Notes under the pieces: generated by a model
Databases searched by the model: none
Seen by the model: only the letters and a program-made list of their open reading frames with translations
What the model was told of the DNA's origin: nothing
In this document: positions 32,124-43,050 of the stretch, one piece after another
Layout of the letters: each line of letters starts with the position of its first letter
Numbering within the stretch: position 1 is the first letter of the stretch
Origin: Promethearchaeia archaeon
GTDB taxonomy: Archaea; Asgardarchaeota; Lokiarchaeia; Sigyniarchaeales; SOKP01
Reading direction: 5' to 3'
Length of the DNA stretch: 64,000 nt
Assembly (NCBI GenBank): GCA_029856145.1
Contig: JAHQWK010000023.1
Location: forward strand, 47,999-111,998
Made by a program: the position numbers and the translations under genes

Positions 32124-33367
32124 AGGAGGGAAATATTATGAGTATAGAACCGATGAGAATATTTTTTAAAGAAATTAAAGAACCTATCGAAACAACAATG
32201 ATAGGAAATTATGCTGTCGCGGGTGGAGTGACTCAAACAGATCCTGATGTTATTTGTGCTTTTCCTATTACTCCTCAAACTCAATCTGTTGAAGGTTTAT
32301 CTGATGTTGTTCATCACGGAAGATTAAAAGCAGCTTTTGTAAATGTTGAATCAGAATTAGCTGCGATAAGTTATTCAACTGCTGCTTGTGCAGCAGGAGC
32401 AAGATCTTTTACGGCAACAGCAAGTCAAGGTTATTTACTAATGACTGAAGGACTTCCAATGGCTGTAGGATGGAGACTGCCTTTAACAATGATGATTTCT
32501 GCTAGAGCTTTTAATTCACCTAATTTATCTATTTGGAATTCTTGGGAATATACACAAGTTAATTCTGAACTTGGTTGGAATATAATTGTTTCTGAAAATG
32601 TTCAAGAAACTTATGACGCAGCAATCCTTTCAGTCATGATTTCAGAGGAATCATTATTTCCAACTATATTTGTACATGATGGTTTTATAATATCTCATTC
32701 AGTCCAGAAATTAACATTAATCCCAGATGAAACCGTTACAAGAATGACGCCTAAAAAACCAAGAAATACTATTGATCCATCAAGACCAGGAACCTGGGGA
32801 GGTATTGTTACTCCTTCCTATTTTATGGAAGGACGAGCTAAACTAGAAGAAGCTAAACAACCAGTTTTAAGCCAAATGACTGATGTATTCAAAAAATTCA
32901 AAACAGAAACTGGAAGAGAATATAATCTGATTGAAACTTATAATTTGAATAACTCATCTAAAACTGCTTTTTGTACTATGGGTTCATTAAGTGGGAATAT
33001 TATTAGTTGGTTGACAAAAAACAAGGATATTGGTTTAATTAAAATCAGAGCATATCGACCATTTCCATATAAAGAATTACGTAAAATAGTAGAAGAATAT
33101 AATTTAGAAAAATTAATTCTTTTAGAAAAAAGCGATTCACTAAATGGGATGTTACCACCATTTTCAATGTCAATTGCTTCTGCTCTATATCCATTGGGTA
33201 CACTTTTTAGAAGCTTTATTGTTGGTTTAGGCGGAAGAGATGTTACACGAGATGAGTTTGATATAGCAAAAAAGAAAATGGAATCTGTAACAGATATGAA
33301 GGGACAATTATATCAATATCTAGGAGTCAGAGAAACAAAACAAAAAATTTCAGGGGTGAATCAATAA
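32120..33367 (+). CDS. porA: Pyruvate:ferredoxin oxidoreductase alpha subunit
   Basis: GNYAVAGGVTQTDPDVICAFPITPQTQSVEGLSD, VESELAAISYSTAACAAGARSFTATASQGYLLMTEGLP. Confidence 0.94.
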   Translation: MKEGNIMSIEPMRIFFKEIKEPIETTMIGNYAVAGGVTQTDPDVICAFPITPQTQSVEGLSDVVHHGRLKAAFVNVESELAAISYSTAACAAGARSFTATASQGYLLMTEGLPMAVGWRLPLTMMISARAFNSPNLSIWNSWEYTQVNSELGWNIIVSENVQETYDAAILSVMISEESLFPTIFVHDGFIISHSVQKLTLIPDETVTRMTPKKPRNTIDPSRPGTWGGIVTPSYFMEGRAKLEEAKQPVLSQMTDVFKKFKTETGREYNLIETYNLNNSSKTAFCTMGSLSGNIISWLTKNKDIGLIKIRAYRPFPYKELRKIVEEYNLEKLILLEKSDSLNGMLPPFSMSIASALYPLGTLFRSFIVGLGGRDVTRDEFDIAKKKMESVTDMKGQLYQYLGVRETKQKISGVNQ

Positions 33368-34456
33368 ATGTCAAAACCAGAGAGGAATATTATAAATTTT
33401 GATGATATCTTAGCCAGAAGTGAAAAATCCAATGTTTTATTTTTCAATTATGATAATGAAGCTTTTATGAATACGGGAATCCAAGAAAGTGGAGGAACAC
33501 CACCCTATGCTTCTACAACAACGGGTCCTGCGGGAGAGAAAATTCCAGGGAAAATAGGTGTAAAACAGGATTTAGTGACTCCATTTGCTTTCTACGGAAC
33601 TAAAAAACTCTTCTTAGCCACAGTAAATCCCGCATATCCAAATGACTTTATGGGAAAAGTAGCCGACGCACTTAAATCAAATGGTTCTGCTTTCATCCAA
33701 GCATATTCTGATTGTATGAGAGGATGGAGACATGCTGCTGCTGATGCCTTAAGTATCTCCAAACTAGCAACTGATTGTGGATATTGGCCTCTTTACACAG
33801 TGAGAGTGGAAGATGGTATACCCATTTTTACTTATTATCGTGGATTAGATATTGATAAAGATAAATTTGTAGAATATCTTAAATCAATGGGTAAGTTCAA
33901 GCATTTATTTAAACCTAAATTTATGGAAAAAGAAATTGATGAGATTATCTATTTAACAGAACAACGAAATAATAAATTGAAAGGATTAATCGATCAATTT
34001 GGTGCTGAAAAACCTATAGATGTCTATAGAGTTAATCGAAAGAAACTCCAACCTCAAATCCATTTACAGCCAGGTCATGGTTTATGTCCTGGATGTGGAG
34101 CTGGGATGGTTTTAAATCAAATGGCAACTGCAGCAACCGCTGTTGCTGATACAAACATAATTTATGTTAATAATACAAGTTGTTCAGAAGTTTCAACTTC
34201 AAAAGATAACGTAACTTCCTGGAATGTTCCTTGGGTTCACCATTTATTTGAATCTGGTGCTACTGTTGCTGAAGCTATCTCAACCGCAAAAAAAATTATG
34301 AAAGCTAAAGATCTTTATAGTCAAGAAATTCCTTGGATCATTCACATAGCAGGAGATGGCTCTACGTATGATATTGGTTTTCAATTCCTTAAAGCTGCAC
34401 TTATAAGAACGAGTAGTTTTGTGGAAATGAATGAGTATTTGAAAAATCAAAAATAA
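33368..34456 (+). CDS. porB: Pyruvate:ferredoxin oxidoreductase beta subunit, circularly permuted
   Basis: N-terminal part NVLFFNYDNEAFMNTGIQESGGTPPYASTTTGPAGEKIPGK...YSDCMRGWR...GYWPLY is normally C-terminal. C-terminal part GHGLCPGCGAG...NNTSCSEVSTS...VPWVHHLFE...AGDGSTYDIGFQFLKAALIRT is normally N-terminal. Confidence 0.93.
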   Translation: MSKPERNIINFDDILARSEKSNVLFFNYDNEAFMNTGIQESGGTPPYASTTTGPAGEKIPGKIGVKQDLVTPFAFYGTKKLFLATVNPAYPNDFMGKVADALKSNGSAFIQAYSDCMRGWRHAAADALSISKLATDCGYWPLYTVRVEDGIPIFTYYRGLDIDKDKFVEYLKSMGKFKHLFKPKFMEKEIDEIIYLTEQRNNKLKGLIDQFGAEKPIDVYRVNRKKLQPQIHLQPGHGLCPGCGAGMVLNQMATAATAVADTNIIYVNNTSCSEVSTSKDNVTSWNVPWVHHLFESGATVAEAISTAKKIMKAKDLYSQEIPWIIHIAGDGSTYDIGFQFLKAALIRTSSFVEMNEYLKNQK

Positions 34457-34495
34457 ATTTTATTAATTAATCCTTTTTTTCTTTCTGTTTTTATT

Positions 34496-35410
34496 TTAAC
34501 TTTCTTCTAATTTCACGTATAATTTTCTTTTAAATTGAGCGTGATATAATTCACAACGAATGGAGTTTCTGATTATATAACCACTTATTTGAAAAATCGA
34601 ATCTTCTAGAATATAGTCGTGATACATTGATGCTCTACAAGGATATGAATAATGAGCTTTATTTATTTCCTCAATTAAGCTAAATTCATCTTGATTTTCT
34701 TTATTAAAACATTTCAATTTCAATTTTTGAATAATATAGTTAGTTGATCCACATGGAGCGCTCTGTAATATACATGCATCCTCTATTGATCTACCATCAT
34801 TACTCATTAAGATAGATATAATTGGTACTCCTATCCGAAAATGATCTATGAACTCATCAATATAATTCCGTTGTTTTGTTATATGAAATCCTACTTTATT
34901 ATATTGGTCTTCTTCTTTACTTAGTGAACAGAAAGGTTTTGGAAATGCAGCTTGAATATTATATTGTTCAAATTCAAATAAAATCTTAACTTGAAGTTCT
35001 GGAGAAACCCACTTAGGATTTTCAATTGGAACAATTACGGCTTTAACTCCTTTATCTTTCAAATATTCAGGTAATTTGACAAGTAAATTTTTATGGATGC
35101 CAATCACTAATAAAAAGTCAATAGGGGGAATTTCTTCTGGTAAAAAATTGATATTCTCTTCTTCAGCCCTATTAAAATCTCCTCCAACTTTAATATAGAA
35201 ATAAATTTTACTAGCATGACCTTTTAGATATTTACGACATTGAATACAATCTATTTTATTTTCTGATATTTGACAAGCATTGCAAAATTTTAAGTCATTT
35301 ATTAAATGCCCAATGAATTTATTCGCTAATTCTTTGGTTTCAGGTTCTTTACCATAAAAAATTCCTAATTTATAGTCTTTTTTACTTAACATAGATTTAA
35401 CTTTCAACAT
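34496..35410 (-). CDS. DUF166-like protein
   Basis: QSAPCGSTNYIIQKLK...YPCRASMYHD with a conserved Cys pattern. Confidence 0.7.
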   Translation of the reverse strand: MLKVKSMLSKKDYKLGIFYGKEPETKELANKFIGHLINDLKFCNACQISENKIDCIQCRKYLKGHASKIYFYIKVGGDFNRAEEENINFLPEEIPPIDFLLVIGIHKNLLVKLPEYLKDKGVKAVIVPIENPKWVSPELQVKILFEFEQYNIQAAFPKPFCSLSKEEDQYNKVGFHITKQRNYIDEFIDHFRIGVPIISILMSNDGRSIEDACILQSAPCGSTNYIIQKLKLKCFNKENQDEFSLIEEINKAHYSYPCRASMYHDYILEDSIFQISGYIIRNSIRCELYHAQFKRKLYVKLEES

Positions 35411-35720
35411 ATTTTATTGTATTTTTCATATTAAGGTGTTCTTTAATTAAAAAATTAAATTAAAAAAAAAAATCACAAAAGCATTTTTTAAAATCCTTTA
35501 AGAAAGAATTATTGGTTTTCTCAAATTTAGTATGGTCAAACCATTTAAAATATCTTTGATAAAAGTTTGAATTATCACTATTACTAAAATAATTAGTAAG
35601 AGAATTTTCATAATCGTATAATTTCAAGCTGTTTATTTCTGCGATATTAGTTTTTTGAAAAATTGATAGAATTACGGAATCAGACATTTTTTAAGTCCCC
35701 TGTTATTTTTGATCATTATC

Positions 35721-36755
35721 TCAATTTACCATGCAATATGCACTCTTTAGACATTTCTCAGCACTACCCACAATTGAATTAATAATATCTGAGACACTCT
35801 CAATTTCCTCAACCAGTCCACAACTCTGTCCTAAGAGAATAATACCATTCTCAACATCTCCCTTATATGCTTTCTCTAAATTTATTACGCCATCTCTTAT
35901 TACTGACATAGAAGTTTCTCCAGCTCTTTTTTCTGTTTTATTTAAAACAGTAGTGGCATTTCTTGCATAATTATTCTTCAACACACGGGCAGGCCCAAAA
36001 ACTCCTGTAACTAATTTTGTATCAGAAATTGATGAATTTTTAACTTCATTTTTGTAATTTTCATGAAAATCACATTCCATTGACGCAATGAGTCTTGTTC
36101 CCATAGCAATTGCCCCTGCACCCATAGCTAAAGCGGAAGCTAATCCTTCTCCAGTACCATAGCCTCCACAAGCAATCATAGGAATTTCTGGGAATTTTTG
36201 TCTAATTTGTTGTAATAGAATTAATGTGCTTGTATTTTCATAAGATTGATGACCTCCACCTTCATGTCCGGTTGCGACTATCCCATCAACACCATTCTTT
36301 ATCACCTTTTTAGCTAACTCTAAAGAAGGTATTACATGAAAATGCTTAATATTTGATGTTTCTTTTAGAGCCTTAAAATACTTGTTATATAATATTTTTG
36401 GAGATCCTGCGCTTGTAATTAAATAGGTGCATTGGTCTTTGATTTTAGGATTGTCCATTATAAATCTTGGAATTTGCCTACATAATTTTATCGCATCAGG
36501 TTGCAGTGCTGCGGTTCTAATATTCAACCCAAAAGGCTTATCAGTATACTCAACTACTGTTTTCATGCTTTCTTTAATTTGATTTAAAGTAATTCCTTCA
36601 CTTAATGTTACATGGCTTAAAACACCTAAGCCCCCTGCCTCTGAGACCGCAATTGTTAATTTTGTCGTGTAAAAGGGCCCCATGGGTGCTGCAACTATTG
36701 GATGTTTAATACCTAACATTTCAGTTATGTTTGTTTTTATAACCATTTTTTCCAA
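35721..36755 (-). CDS. Nitronate monooxygenase-like FMN enzyme
   Basis: HPIVAAPMGPFYTTKLTIAVSEAGGLGVLSH, GVDGIVATGHEGGGHQ, IPMIACGGYGTGEGLASALAMGAGAIAMGTRLIAS. Confidence 0.92.
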   Translation of the reverse strand: MEKMVIKTNITEMLGIKHPIVAAPMGPFYTTKLTIAVSEAGGLGVLSHVTLSEGITLNQIKESMKTVVEYTDKPFGLNIRTAALQPDAIKLCRQIPRFIMDNPKIKDQCTYLITSAGSPKILYNKYFKALKETSNIKHFHVIPSLELAKKVIKNGVDGIVATGHEGGGHQSYENTSTLILLQQIRQKFPEIPMIACGGYGTGEGLASALAMGAGAIAMGTRLIASMECDFHENYKNEVKNSSISDTKLVTGVFGPARVLKNNYARNATTVLNKTEKRAGETSMSVIRDGVINLEKAYKGDVENGIILLGQSCGLVEEIESVSDIINSIVGSAEKCLKSAYCMVN

Positions 36756-37107
36756 CCTTTTTTTATTAAATTTTTCTTTATTTTTTATTAAATGAATATC
36801 TATTCAGTGTAATATTTATTTGATTTAATAGATATTAAGTTGAATAATCAGCATCATATATAAGTTTAACCAATTCGCCAATATTAGTATAATGTGTATA
36901 TTAAATATGATTTCTATGGGGGATCTTTAAGGAATAAAGGAATTTATCAAATAAATTAAAAATTTTGAATGAACAGTCATTCAATATCAAAGTAGGAGTA
37001 GTATTTGATTTAATCCGTGTTATTAAAAAAAGTAATCCAAATTAATAAATCAATTATCATAAATAAATTCATTAAATTTTTTATTTCTAAAAATTTATGT
37101 TTTTCCA

Positions 37108-37874
37108 TGGTAGTTCTTATAGAAATAGATTATCCTGTTTATACAATTATTATAAATAACCCCGAAGTTAAAAATGCTGTTGATGGCCCTACTGCTAAAG
37201 AGCTTGCTGAGGCTTTTCGAAAATTTGAAAGTGATGACAAAGCTGAAGTTGCAGTGTTATGGGGTGCTAATGGAACATTTTGTTCTGGCGCTAACTTAAA
37301 AGCTATAGCTAAGGGTAATGGAAATCGAATTGAAAAAGATGGAAATGGTCCAATGGGACCTACAAGGATGAGAATATCTAAACCAGTAATTGCGGCAGTA
37401 GCAGGACATGCTGTTGCGGGAGGTCTTGAATTAGCATTATGGTGTGATTTACGAGTTGTAGAGAAAAGTGCGATATTTGGTGTGTTCTGTCGCAGGTTTG
37501 GTGTGCCCTTAATTGATGGCGGAACAGTTCGTTTACCTCGGCTTATTGGTTTAAGTAGAGCACTGGATATGATCCTTACGGGGCGTCCTGTAACTGCTGA
37601 TGAAGCATATTCATGGGGCCTTGCTAATCGAATTGTTGAGGATGGTCAATCAAGACAAGAGGCAGAAAAGTTAGGGAGAGAAATAGCTAAATTTCCAAAA
37701 ATCTGCATGAGAAATGATCGGTTATCCACCTATGATCAATTTGGTTTAAATATAGGTGGTGCTATGGCAAAAGAATTTGAATATGGTTTGAAGACTTTAG
37801 AAAAAGGGGAGTATTTAAGGGGGAGTGAAGCTTTTAGTAAAGGGAAGGGTAAACACGGAACTTTTAATGATTAA
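37108..37874 (+). CDS. Enoyl-CoA hydratase/isomerase family protein
   Basis: GANGTFCSGANLKAIAKG, KPVIAAVAGHAVAGGLELALWCDLRVVEKSAIFGVFCRRFGVPLIDGGTVRLPRLIG. ORF is open from 37017, but ATG 37108 fits the family start. Confidence 0.93.
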
Positions 37875-37918
37875 GAAATAATTTTAAATATCTCAAAATT
37901 ATTTAATTTGGTGATATT

Positions 37919-38335
37919 ATGATTATTTTTGATGAATTTAGGGTAAAAACACCAGAAAGACAAGTATTAATTGATGTAACACATGAAATTGATCAAAGGG
38001 TTAGAGCATATAATGTGAAAGAAGGAGTGTGTCGAGTATACATACCACATACTACTGCGGGCATAACTATTAATGAAAATGCAGATCCTTCTGTTATTAA
38101 AGATATCAGTAATTATTTGAGTAAATTAATCCCAAAAGGGGGTGGATTAGGTTATTCATTTAAACATGGTGAAGGAAATTCTGATGCTCATATTAAATGT
38201 TCATTAACTGGGCATTCGATTGATGTTTTGATTCATGAAAATAGATTGATGCTAGGTACTTGGCAAGGAATATTGCTTACGGAGTATGATGGCCCTAGAA
38301 ACAGGAGAGTTTATATACAAATTCAAGGTGAATAA
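37919..38335 (+). CDS. YjbQ/UPF0047-family protein
   Basis: VYIPHTTAGITINENADPSVIKDI...HGEGNSDAHIKCSLTGHS...GTWQGILLTEYDGPRNRRVYIQ. Confidence 0.95.
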   Translation: MIIFDEFRVKTPERQVLIDVTHEIDQRVRAYNVKEGVCRVYIPHTTAGITINENADPSVIKDISNYLSKLIPKGGGLGYSFKHGEGNSDAHIKCSLTGHSIDVLIHENRLMLGTWQGILLTEYDGPRNRRVYIQIQGE

Positions 38336-38396
38336 TACTATTAAATAAACATCTACTTAAAGAGTTATATAAAGAAATAAAAAAACAGGTAAAATT

Positions 38397-39854
38397 TTAG
38401 ACTTTATGAAAATAGTAGCGATCAAATGTCAAATCTACTTTATTAGTTGCATCATCTATAAAGAATTGAACTTTTATTTCTTGGTTTGGATAAGCAACTG
38501 GAACATAGAATTTCAATTCATCAAAGTTTTCAAGGGTTAGTGGTAAAGTTATTGGCTTAGGTTCAATTGGGTCTTCAAGTTTTAAAAATAAAATACCATT
38601 AGTAAGCGTGATTTCCATTGTTTGAATCTCTTTATATGTCTTATATTTCCCAGTCAGTAATTTCAATTTTTTATGAACATTCAAAAATGGAGCAGCTTCA
38701 TTGATATCTTTATTTAAGAGAATTCCAAGGACCTTACGAGCAATAGCACCAATTACTCCCGATGCATCACAATTTGCCCCTACAATAACCCCCATTTTCT
38801 GTTCGGGAATAATTGCTAAAAAGGCTGTTGAAGTTGCTATATTTCCGCCATGTTGTACTAGTCTATGGCTAAGAAAGTCTTTTTCAGTTATCCAACCAAA
38901 ACAATACCAAGCATCTTTAGCACCATAAGGTGTCTTTATATAAGGCTTCCACATTTCTTCTATTGACGATTTTTGCAGAATCTCTGAATCATTAAATTTT
39001 CCACCATTAATCAGCATAATAATGTAATTTTGCATTTCTTTAACTGAGCTTAATAAACCTCCAGGTGCATAGACAAACTTATCAAATGGATGATTTGAGG
39101 GTTTAAAAGGATTTTTTTCTTCAGAAGGAAGATACCCCGTTAAGACATCTTCATCTTTCTCAAATTCTTTCTTTAAATATATGGATCTATTCATCTTAAG
39201 AGGTTTTAAGATATTTTTCCCAATGTATTCATTAAATTCCATACCTGTTAGTTTTTCAATGATTAAACCTGCACATGTAAACATATCATTATTATAGAAA
39301 AAGTTTTTATCAGGTTTGTCAAATACTTCTGAAATTGCACTATTCATATGAAGTAGAAAGTCGTTCACACTACTCATAGGAATAATAGTATCAATTGAAC
39401 CTAACTGTCTCGCTATTGCTATAACATTTCCATCTAATTCAGGAATGCCTGAGGAATGAGATAACATATGACAAATTTTTATTGGATTTGAGTCATCTCC
39501 TAATTTTAAGTTTAAATATTTATTTACTGGGTCTTGAAGATTGATTTTTCCCTGCTCGACTAGCTGCATTATAGCAATTGTGGTAAATGATTTTGATATT
39601 GACCCAACCCCAAATAATGTGTCCTCTGTGAATGGAAGATTTTTTTCTAGATTTCTTGCTCCAAATCCTTTAGCATAAAATGGTTTTTCATCTTTGACAA
39701 TTCCAATCGCGAATCCCGGAATTTTAAATTCCCTCATTAATTCTATTATTTCTTTCTCAAGCATTTCAATTTGGGTTTCGTTCATTATTCTCACTTTTAG
39801 AAAAAAAACACATGATATTAAGACTATAAAAACATATTTAACATTTTCCTTCAA
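38397..39854 (-). CDS. Serine hydrolase, beta-lactamase (class C / PBP) family
   Basis: GVGSISKSFTTIAIMQLVEQGKINLQDPVNKYL (SxxK), YNNDMFTCAGLIIEKLTG (YxN), HGGNIATSTAF. Confidence 0.93.
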   Translation of the reverse strand: MKENVKYVFIVLISCVFFLKVRIMNETQIEMLEKEIIELMREFKIPGFAIGIVKDEKPFYAKGFGARNLEKNLPFTEDTLFGVGSISKSFTTIAIMQLVEQGKINLQDPVNKYLNLKLGDDSNPIKICHMLSHSSGIPELDGNVIAIARQLGSIDTIIPMSSVNDFLLHMNSAISEVFDKPDKNFFYNNDMFTCAGLIIEKLTGMEFNEYIGKNILKPLKMNRSIYLKKEFEKDEDVLTGYLPSEEKNPFKPSNHPFDKFVYAPGGLLSSVKEMQNYIIMLINGGKFNDSEILQKSSIEEMWKPYIKTPYGAKDAWYCFGWITEKDFLSHRLVQHGGNIATSTAFLAIIPEQKMGVIVGANCDASGVIGAIARKVLGILLNKDINEAAPFLNVHKKLKLLTGKYKTYKEIQTMEITLTNGILFLKLEDPIEPKPITLPLTLENFDELKFYVPVAYPNQEIKVQFFIDDATNKVDLTFDRYYFHKV

Positions 39855-39911
39855 TAGGGAAAAAAAAATTTATTAAAACAAAAGCTTCAATTATTAATAT
39901 CTTATTTAATA

Positions 39912-40610
39912 TTATTCCAAAGCTTTTTTAATTGCTGCTCTTGCTAGTATTCTAGTAGAATCTAAAGTAGGTAAAGGACAATCATTTGGGTCAACAAGTA
40001 GAGGTAGCTCTGTGCATCCAAGAACAACAGCGTCGCATTTATTCTTAGCTAGTTTTTGAATAATTTTATTAAATTCTTTTCTAGATTCTTCTGTAAAAAC
40101 CCCATTCACTAATTCTTCAAAAATAACCTTATCAACTTTTTCTTGATCAGAAGCAATTGGAATCTCACACGTTATTCCAAATTTCTTAAGAGCATCAGGA
40201 TAAACGGGAGAATTCATAAGATATTTTGTGCCCAATATTCCTAAATATTTATATTTTTTTTGTTTCGCCTCCCCGCCTACAACTTCAGCAATATGAAGCC
40301 ATGGAATAGGTGATTTAGATATCATCAAATTATAGGCTTGGTGTATTGTATTATCTGGACAAATTGCAAATTCTGCTCCTGCTTTTGCTACAATTTGTGC
40401 TGATTTAAGCATTAATTCCGCTACTCCTTCCCAATTTCCATTCCATATATGCTGCATATAATCAGAAAGAGGTGGTGTGTGCATTGTTATTTCAGGATGC
40501 CTATATTTAAATAGTTTTTCCTGGGCTTCTATACAAATTGTTTTATAACAAAGAGCAGCTCCTTCTGCACTGCAACCAACAATTCCAATATGTTTTACCA
40601 AATTAAACAC
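39912..40610 (-). CDS. Aspartate/glutamate racemase family protein
   Basis: IGIVGCSAEGAALCYKTI, FAICPDNTIHQAY, DAVVLGCTELPLLV. Confidence 0.92.
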   Translation of the reverse strand: MFNLVKHIGIVGCSAEGAALCYKTICIEAQEKLFKYRHPEITMHTPPLSDYMQHIWNGNWEGVAELMLKSAQIVAKAGAEFAICPDNTIHQAYNLMISKSPIPWLHIAEVVGGEAKQKKYKYLGILGTKYLMNSPVYPDALKKFGITCEIPIASDQEKVDKVIFEELVNGVFTEESRKEFNKIIQKLAKNKCDAVVLGCTELPLLVDPNDCPLPTLDSTRILARAAIKKALE

Positions 40611-40767
40611 CTTTTTAATTTAACTATTAGATTTCTACTAAATTTAATTTTAATATATTTTAATGATATTTTGAAATATTTAAGTTTTTTATTTGAATTT
40701 ATAATTTAAATTAAAAAAAGAACTTAAAGACTTTTTGTAATTTTCACAGTATATAAGAATTCTAATT

Positions 40768-41955
40768 CTATACGTATTCTATTGTAGCGGGAGGTTTAGG
40801 TGTAACATCATAATAAATAAACCTAGTTCCAGGGATTTGAAGTAATTTTTTAGATAATTCATTTAGTAAATTTATCGGTAAGTTAGTAACAGTCGCGGTT
40901 CTTGCGTCCTTACTATTAACTGATCTAATTACAATATCATATTGACCTTCTTCTTTACCCTTCAATTCATATAATAATCTTGCGTATCCTTTTATTTGAG
41001 AAGCTTTTTTAGTAAGTATTTCATAATCCCATTCTCCTTTTTCACATAAAGGCATTTCATATATTCTCTTCCCTTCCACTAACCCAGTAACTTTTTTATC
41101 AAGGATATTTTCACTTATAGCAGCAAATATTTGAAATGGTTCTTGTTCTCCATCATTATTTATAATCATAGTTTTTCCATATTTTTCTTTATAATAATCT
41201 TCAACAGAAGATTCAATGAAGTCATGGACATTCTTTTCAAAAACAAGGTTTTCTTCAGTGACCGGTCCGATAATTCTAGCTGAAAGCGCAGGACCTGGAA
41301 ACGCTTTTCTATAAATAAGATCGTGTGGCATATTGAAATATTCAAGGATTTGACGTACTTCATGTTTTGTAAGGCTGGCAACTGGTTGAATTGTTGCCTC
41401 AACATCGTATTCAATTTCAACATTATGTTGGCTTTTTACGAATCCTTCAATGTGGTTCTCCATTAGCACTTTTTCCTCCTCAAGGCTCATAGTTTCCTTC
41501 AAGTCAGTGATCTTAACTCCAAAGCTTTCCTCAATATCAGGAAGTATAGTTCCATCTGCGAGTAAATCGCAATTTTCTTCCCGAATTACTTTACTTATAA
41601 TTTCTGAATAAGCTGCTTTAAAGAGTTTTCTTTTTTCTTCAGCGTTCCCTTCACCATAGATTTTTGGAAGAAACTCATTCCTAATATCTATTACTCTCAG
41701 ATCAGGAAAGAATTTTTTTATATAATCTCGTTCTTCCACTCCCTTGATAATCCTCATGAGGCCATGGTCAATAAACACAGGAATCGTATTGATTTTCGCT
41801 TCTTTTAGTAAAAGATATGTGGTAGAACTATCAATACCTCCAGATAGAGCACAAAAAACCTTCTTACCCCTTGCATGTTTTAGCAAGAATTGGATTGCTG
41901 CTTTAGCAAACTTTTTAGGTTCTTTAGGTGGGTTTATTAATCTATGATTTAACAT
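40768..41955 (-). CDS. guaAB: GMP synthase ATP-pyrophosphatase subunit (no glutaminase domain)
   Basis: KKVFCALSGGIDSSTTYLLL PP-loop, FIDHGLMR, HDLIYRKAFPGPALSARIIG, C-terminal PPATIEYV. Confidence 0.93.
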   Translation of the reverse strand: MLNHRLINPPKEPKKFAKAAIQFLLKHARGKKVFCALSGGIDSSTTYLLLKEAKINTIPVFIDHGLMRIIKGVEERDYIKKFFPDLRVIDIRNEFLPKIYGEGNAEEKRKLFKAAYSEIISKVIREENCDLLADGTILPDIEESFGVKITDLKETMSLEEEKVLMENHIEGFVKSQHNVEIEYDVEATIQPVASLTKHEVRQILEYFNMPHDLIYRKAFPGPALSARIIGPVTEENLVFEKNVHDFIESSVEDYYKEKYGKTMIINNDGEQEPFQIFAAISENILDKKVTGLVEGKRIYEMPLCEKGEWDYEILTKKASQIKGYARLLYELKGKEEGQYDIVIRSVNSKDARTATVTNLPINLLNELSKKLLQIPGTRFIYYDVTPKPPATIEYV

Positions 41956-42078
41956 AGAATAGGTAAATTCAATTCCTAAATTAAGTGTAGTTATTAAGTG
42001 GTTATGATTTATGATTTATTCACATATTTCTAAATGAATTTACTTTTTATAAGGCAAAGAAATAATTGCATGATTTGA

Positions 42079-42951
42079 GTGTTAAATGGTATGGACAAAA
42101 TTAGAAAAATTAAAGTAACATTAAATAGTAGACCTACATTTGAAGGGGCTGGGGTACGATTAAAACGAGCCTTTGGATATTCCGATTCATCCTTAGATCC
42201 ATTTTTACTTCTTGATGATTTTCATTCAGGTGATCCTAGAGATTACATGGCAGGATTTCCCTGGCATCCTCACCGTGGTATAGAAACGATTACATATATG
42301 CTACATGGTAAAGTTAAACACGGTGATAGTTTAGGTAATGGTGGAGTTATTGAAGCTGGTGATGTCCAGTGGATGACTGCTGGATCTGGTATTATTCATC
42401 AAGAAATGCCTAAAAGAGATAAAAATGATACATTACTCTGGGGATTCCAACTTTGGGCAAATCTTCCTGCTTCACATAAAATGATGGATCCGAGATATCG
42501 AGATATAAAAAAGTCTCAAATTCCAGAAGTGTATTTGAACGATGATAAAGTTAGAATTAAGATAATTTCTGGTGAATTAAATGAGGTTAAAGGCCCTGTG
42601 CAAGACATTATCACTGACCCTGAATATTTAGATATCATAATAGGTCCACAATCGGAATTAGTTCATCCTATAAGAGAAGGGTATAATGTTATTGCGTACA
42701 CAATTGAAGGTGAGGGATATTTCGATGATGATAAAAGAGAACTAGTAAAAAAAGAAACATTAGTAATCTACCGAGAGGGAGATGAAATAAAAGTTACTAC
42801 AGAAAAAGAAAAAGTTCGCTTCTTATTAGTATCTGGGAAACCATTAAAAGAATCTGTTGCTTGGCGTGGACCGATTGTAATGAACACAGATGAAGAATTG
42901 AGAATAGCTTTCGAAGAATTTCAAAACGGTACATTCATTAAGCATCAATAA
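42079..42951 (+). CDS. Pirin-family cupin protein
   Basis: DPFLLLDDFHSGDPRDYMAGFPWHPHRGIETITYMLHGKVKHGDSLGNGGVIEAGDVQWMTAGSGIIHQEMP. Confidence 0.95.
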   Translation: MLNGMDKIRKIKVTLNSRPTFEGAGVRLKRAFGYSDSSLDPFLLLDDFHSGDPRDYMAGFPWHPHRGIETITYMLHGKVKHGDSLGNGGVIEAGDVQWMTAGSGIIHQEMPKRDKNDTLLWGFQLWANLPASHKMMDPRYRDIKKSQIPEVYLNDDKVRIKIISGELNEVKGPVQDIITDPEYLDIIIGPQSELVHPIREGYNVIAYTIEGEGYFDDDKRELVKKETLVIYREGDEIKVTTEKEKVRFLLVSGKPLKESVAWRGPIVMNTDEELRIAFEEFQNGTFIKHQ

Positions 42952-43050
42952 GAACCAAAAAATAGAATAAATTGACTACTTTTATTATTTGCATAATTTT
43001 AAATGATTGGATTATTATCAATTATTTAAAATTACTTACGTGAAAAACTT

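Noticed and set aside
35460-35687. 75-aa ORF between DUF166-like and nitronate monooxygenase-like genes
   Set aside because: Could be a small gene, but composition is low-complexity with no supporting motif.
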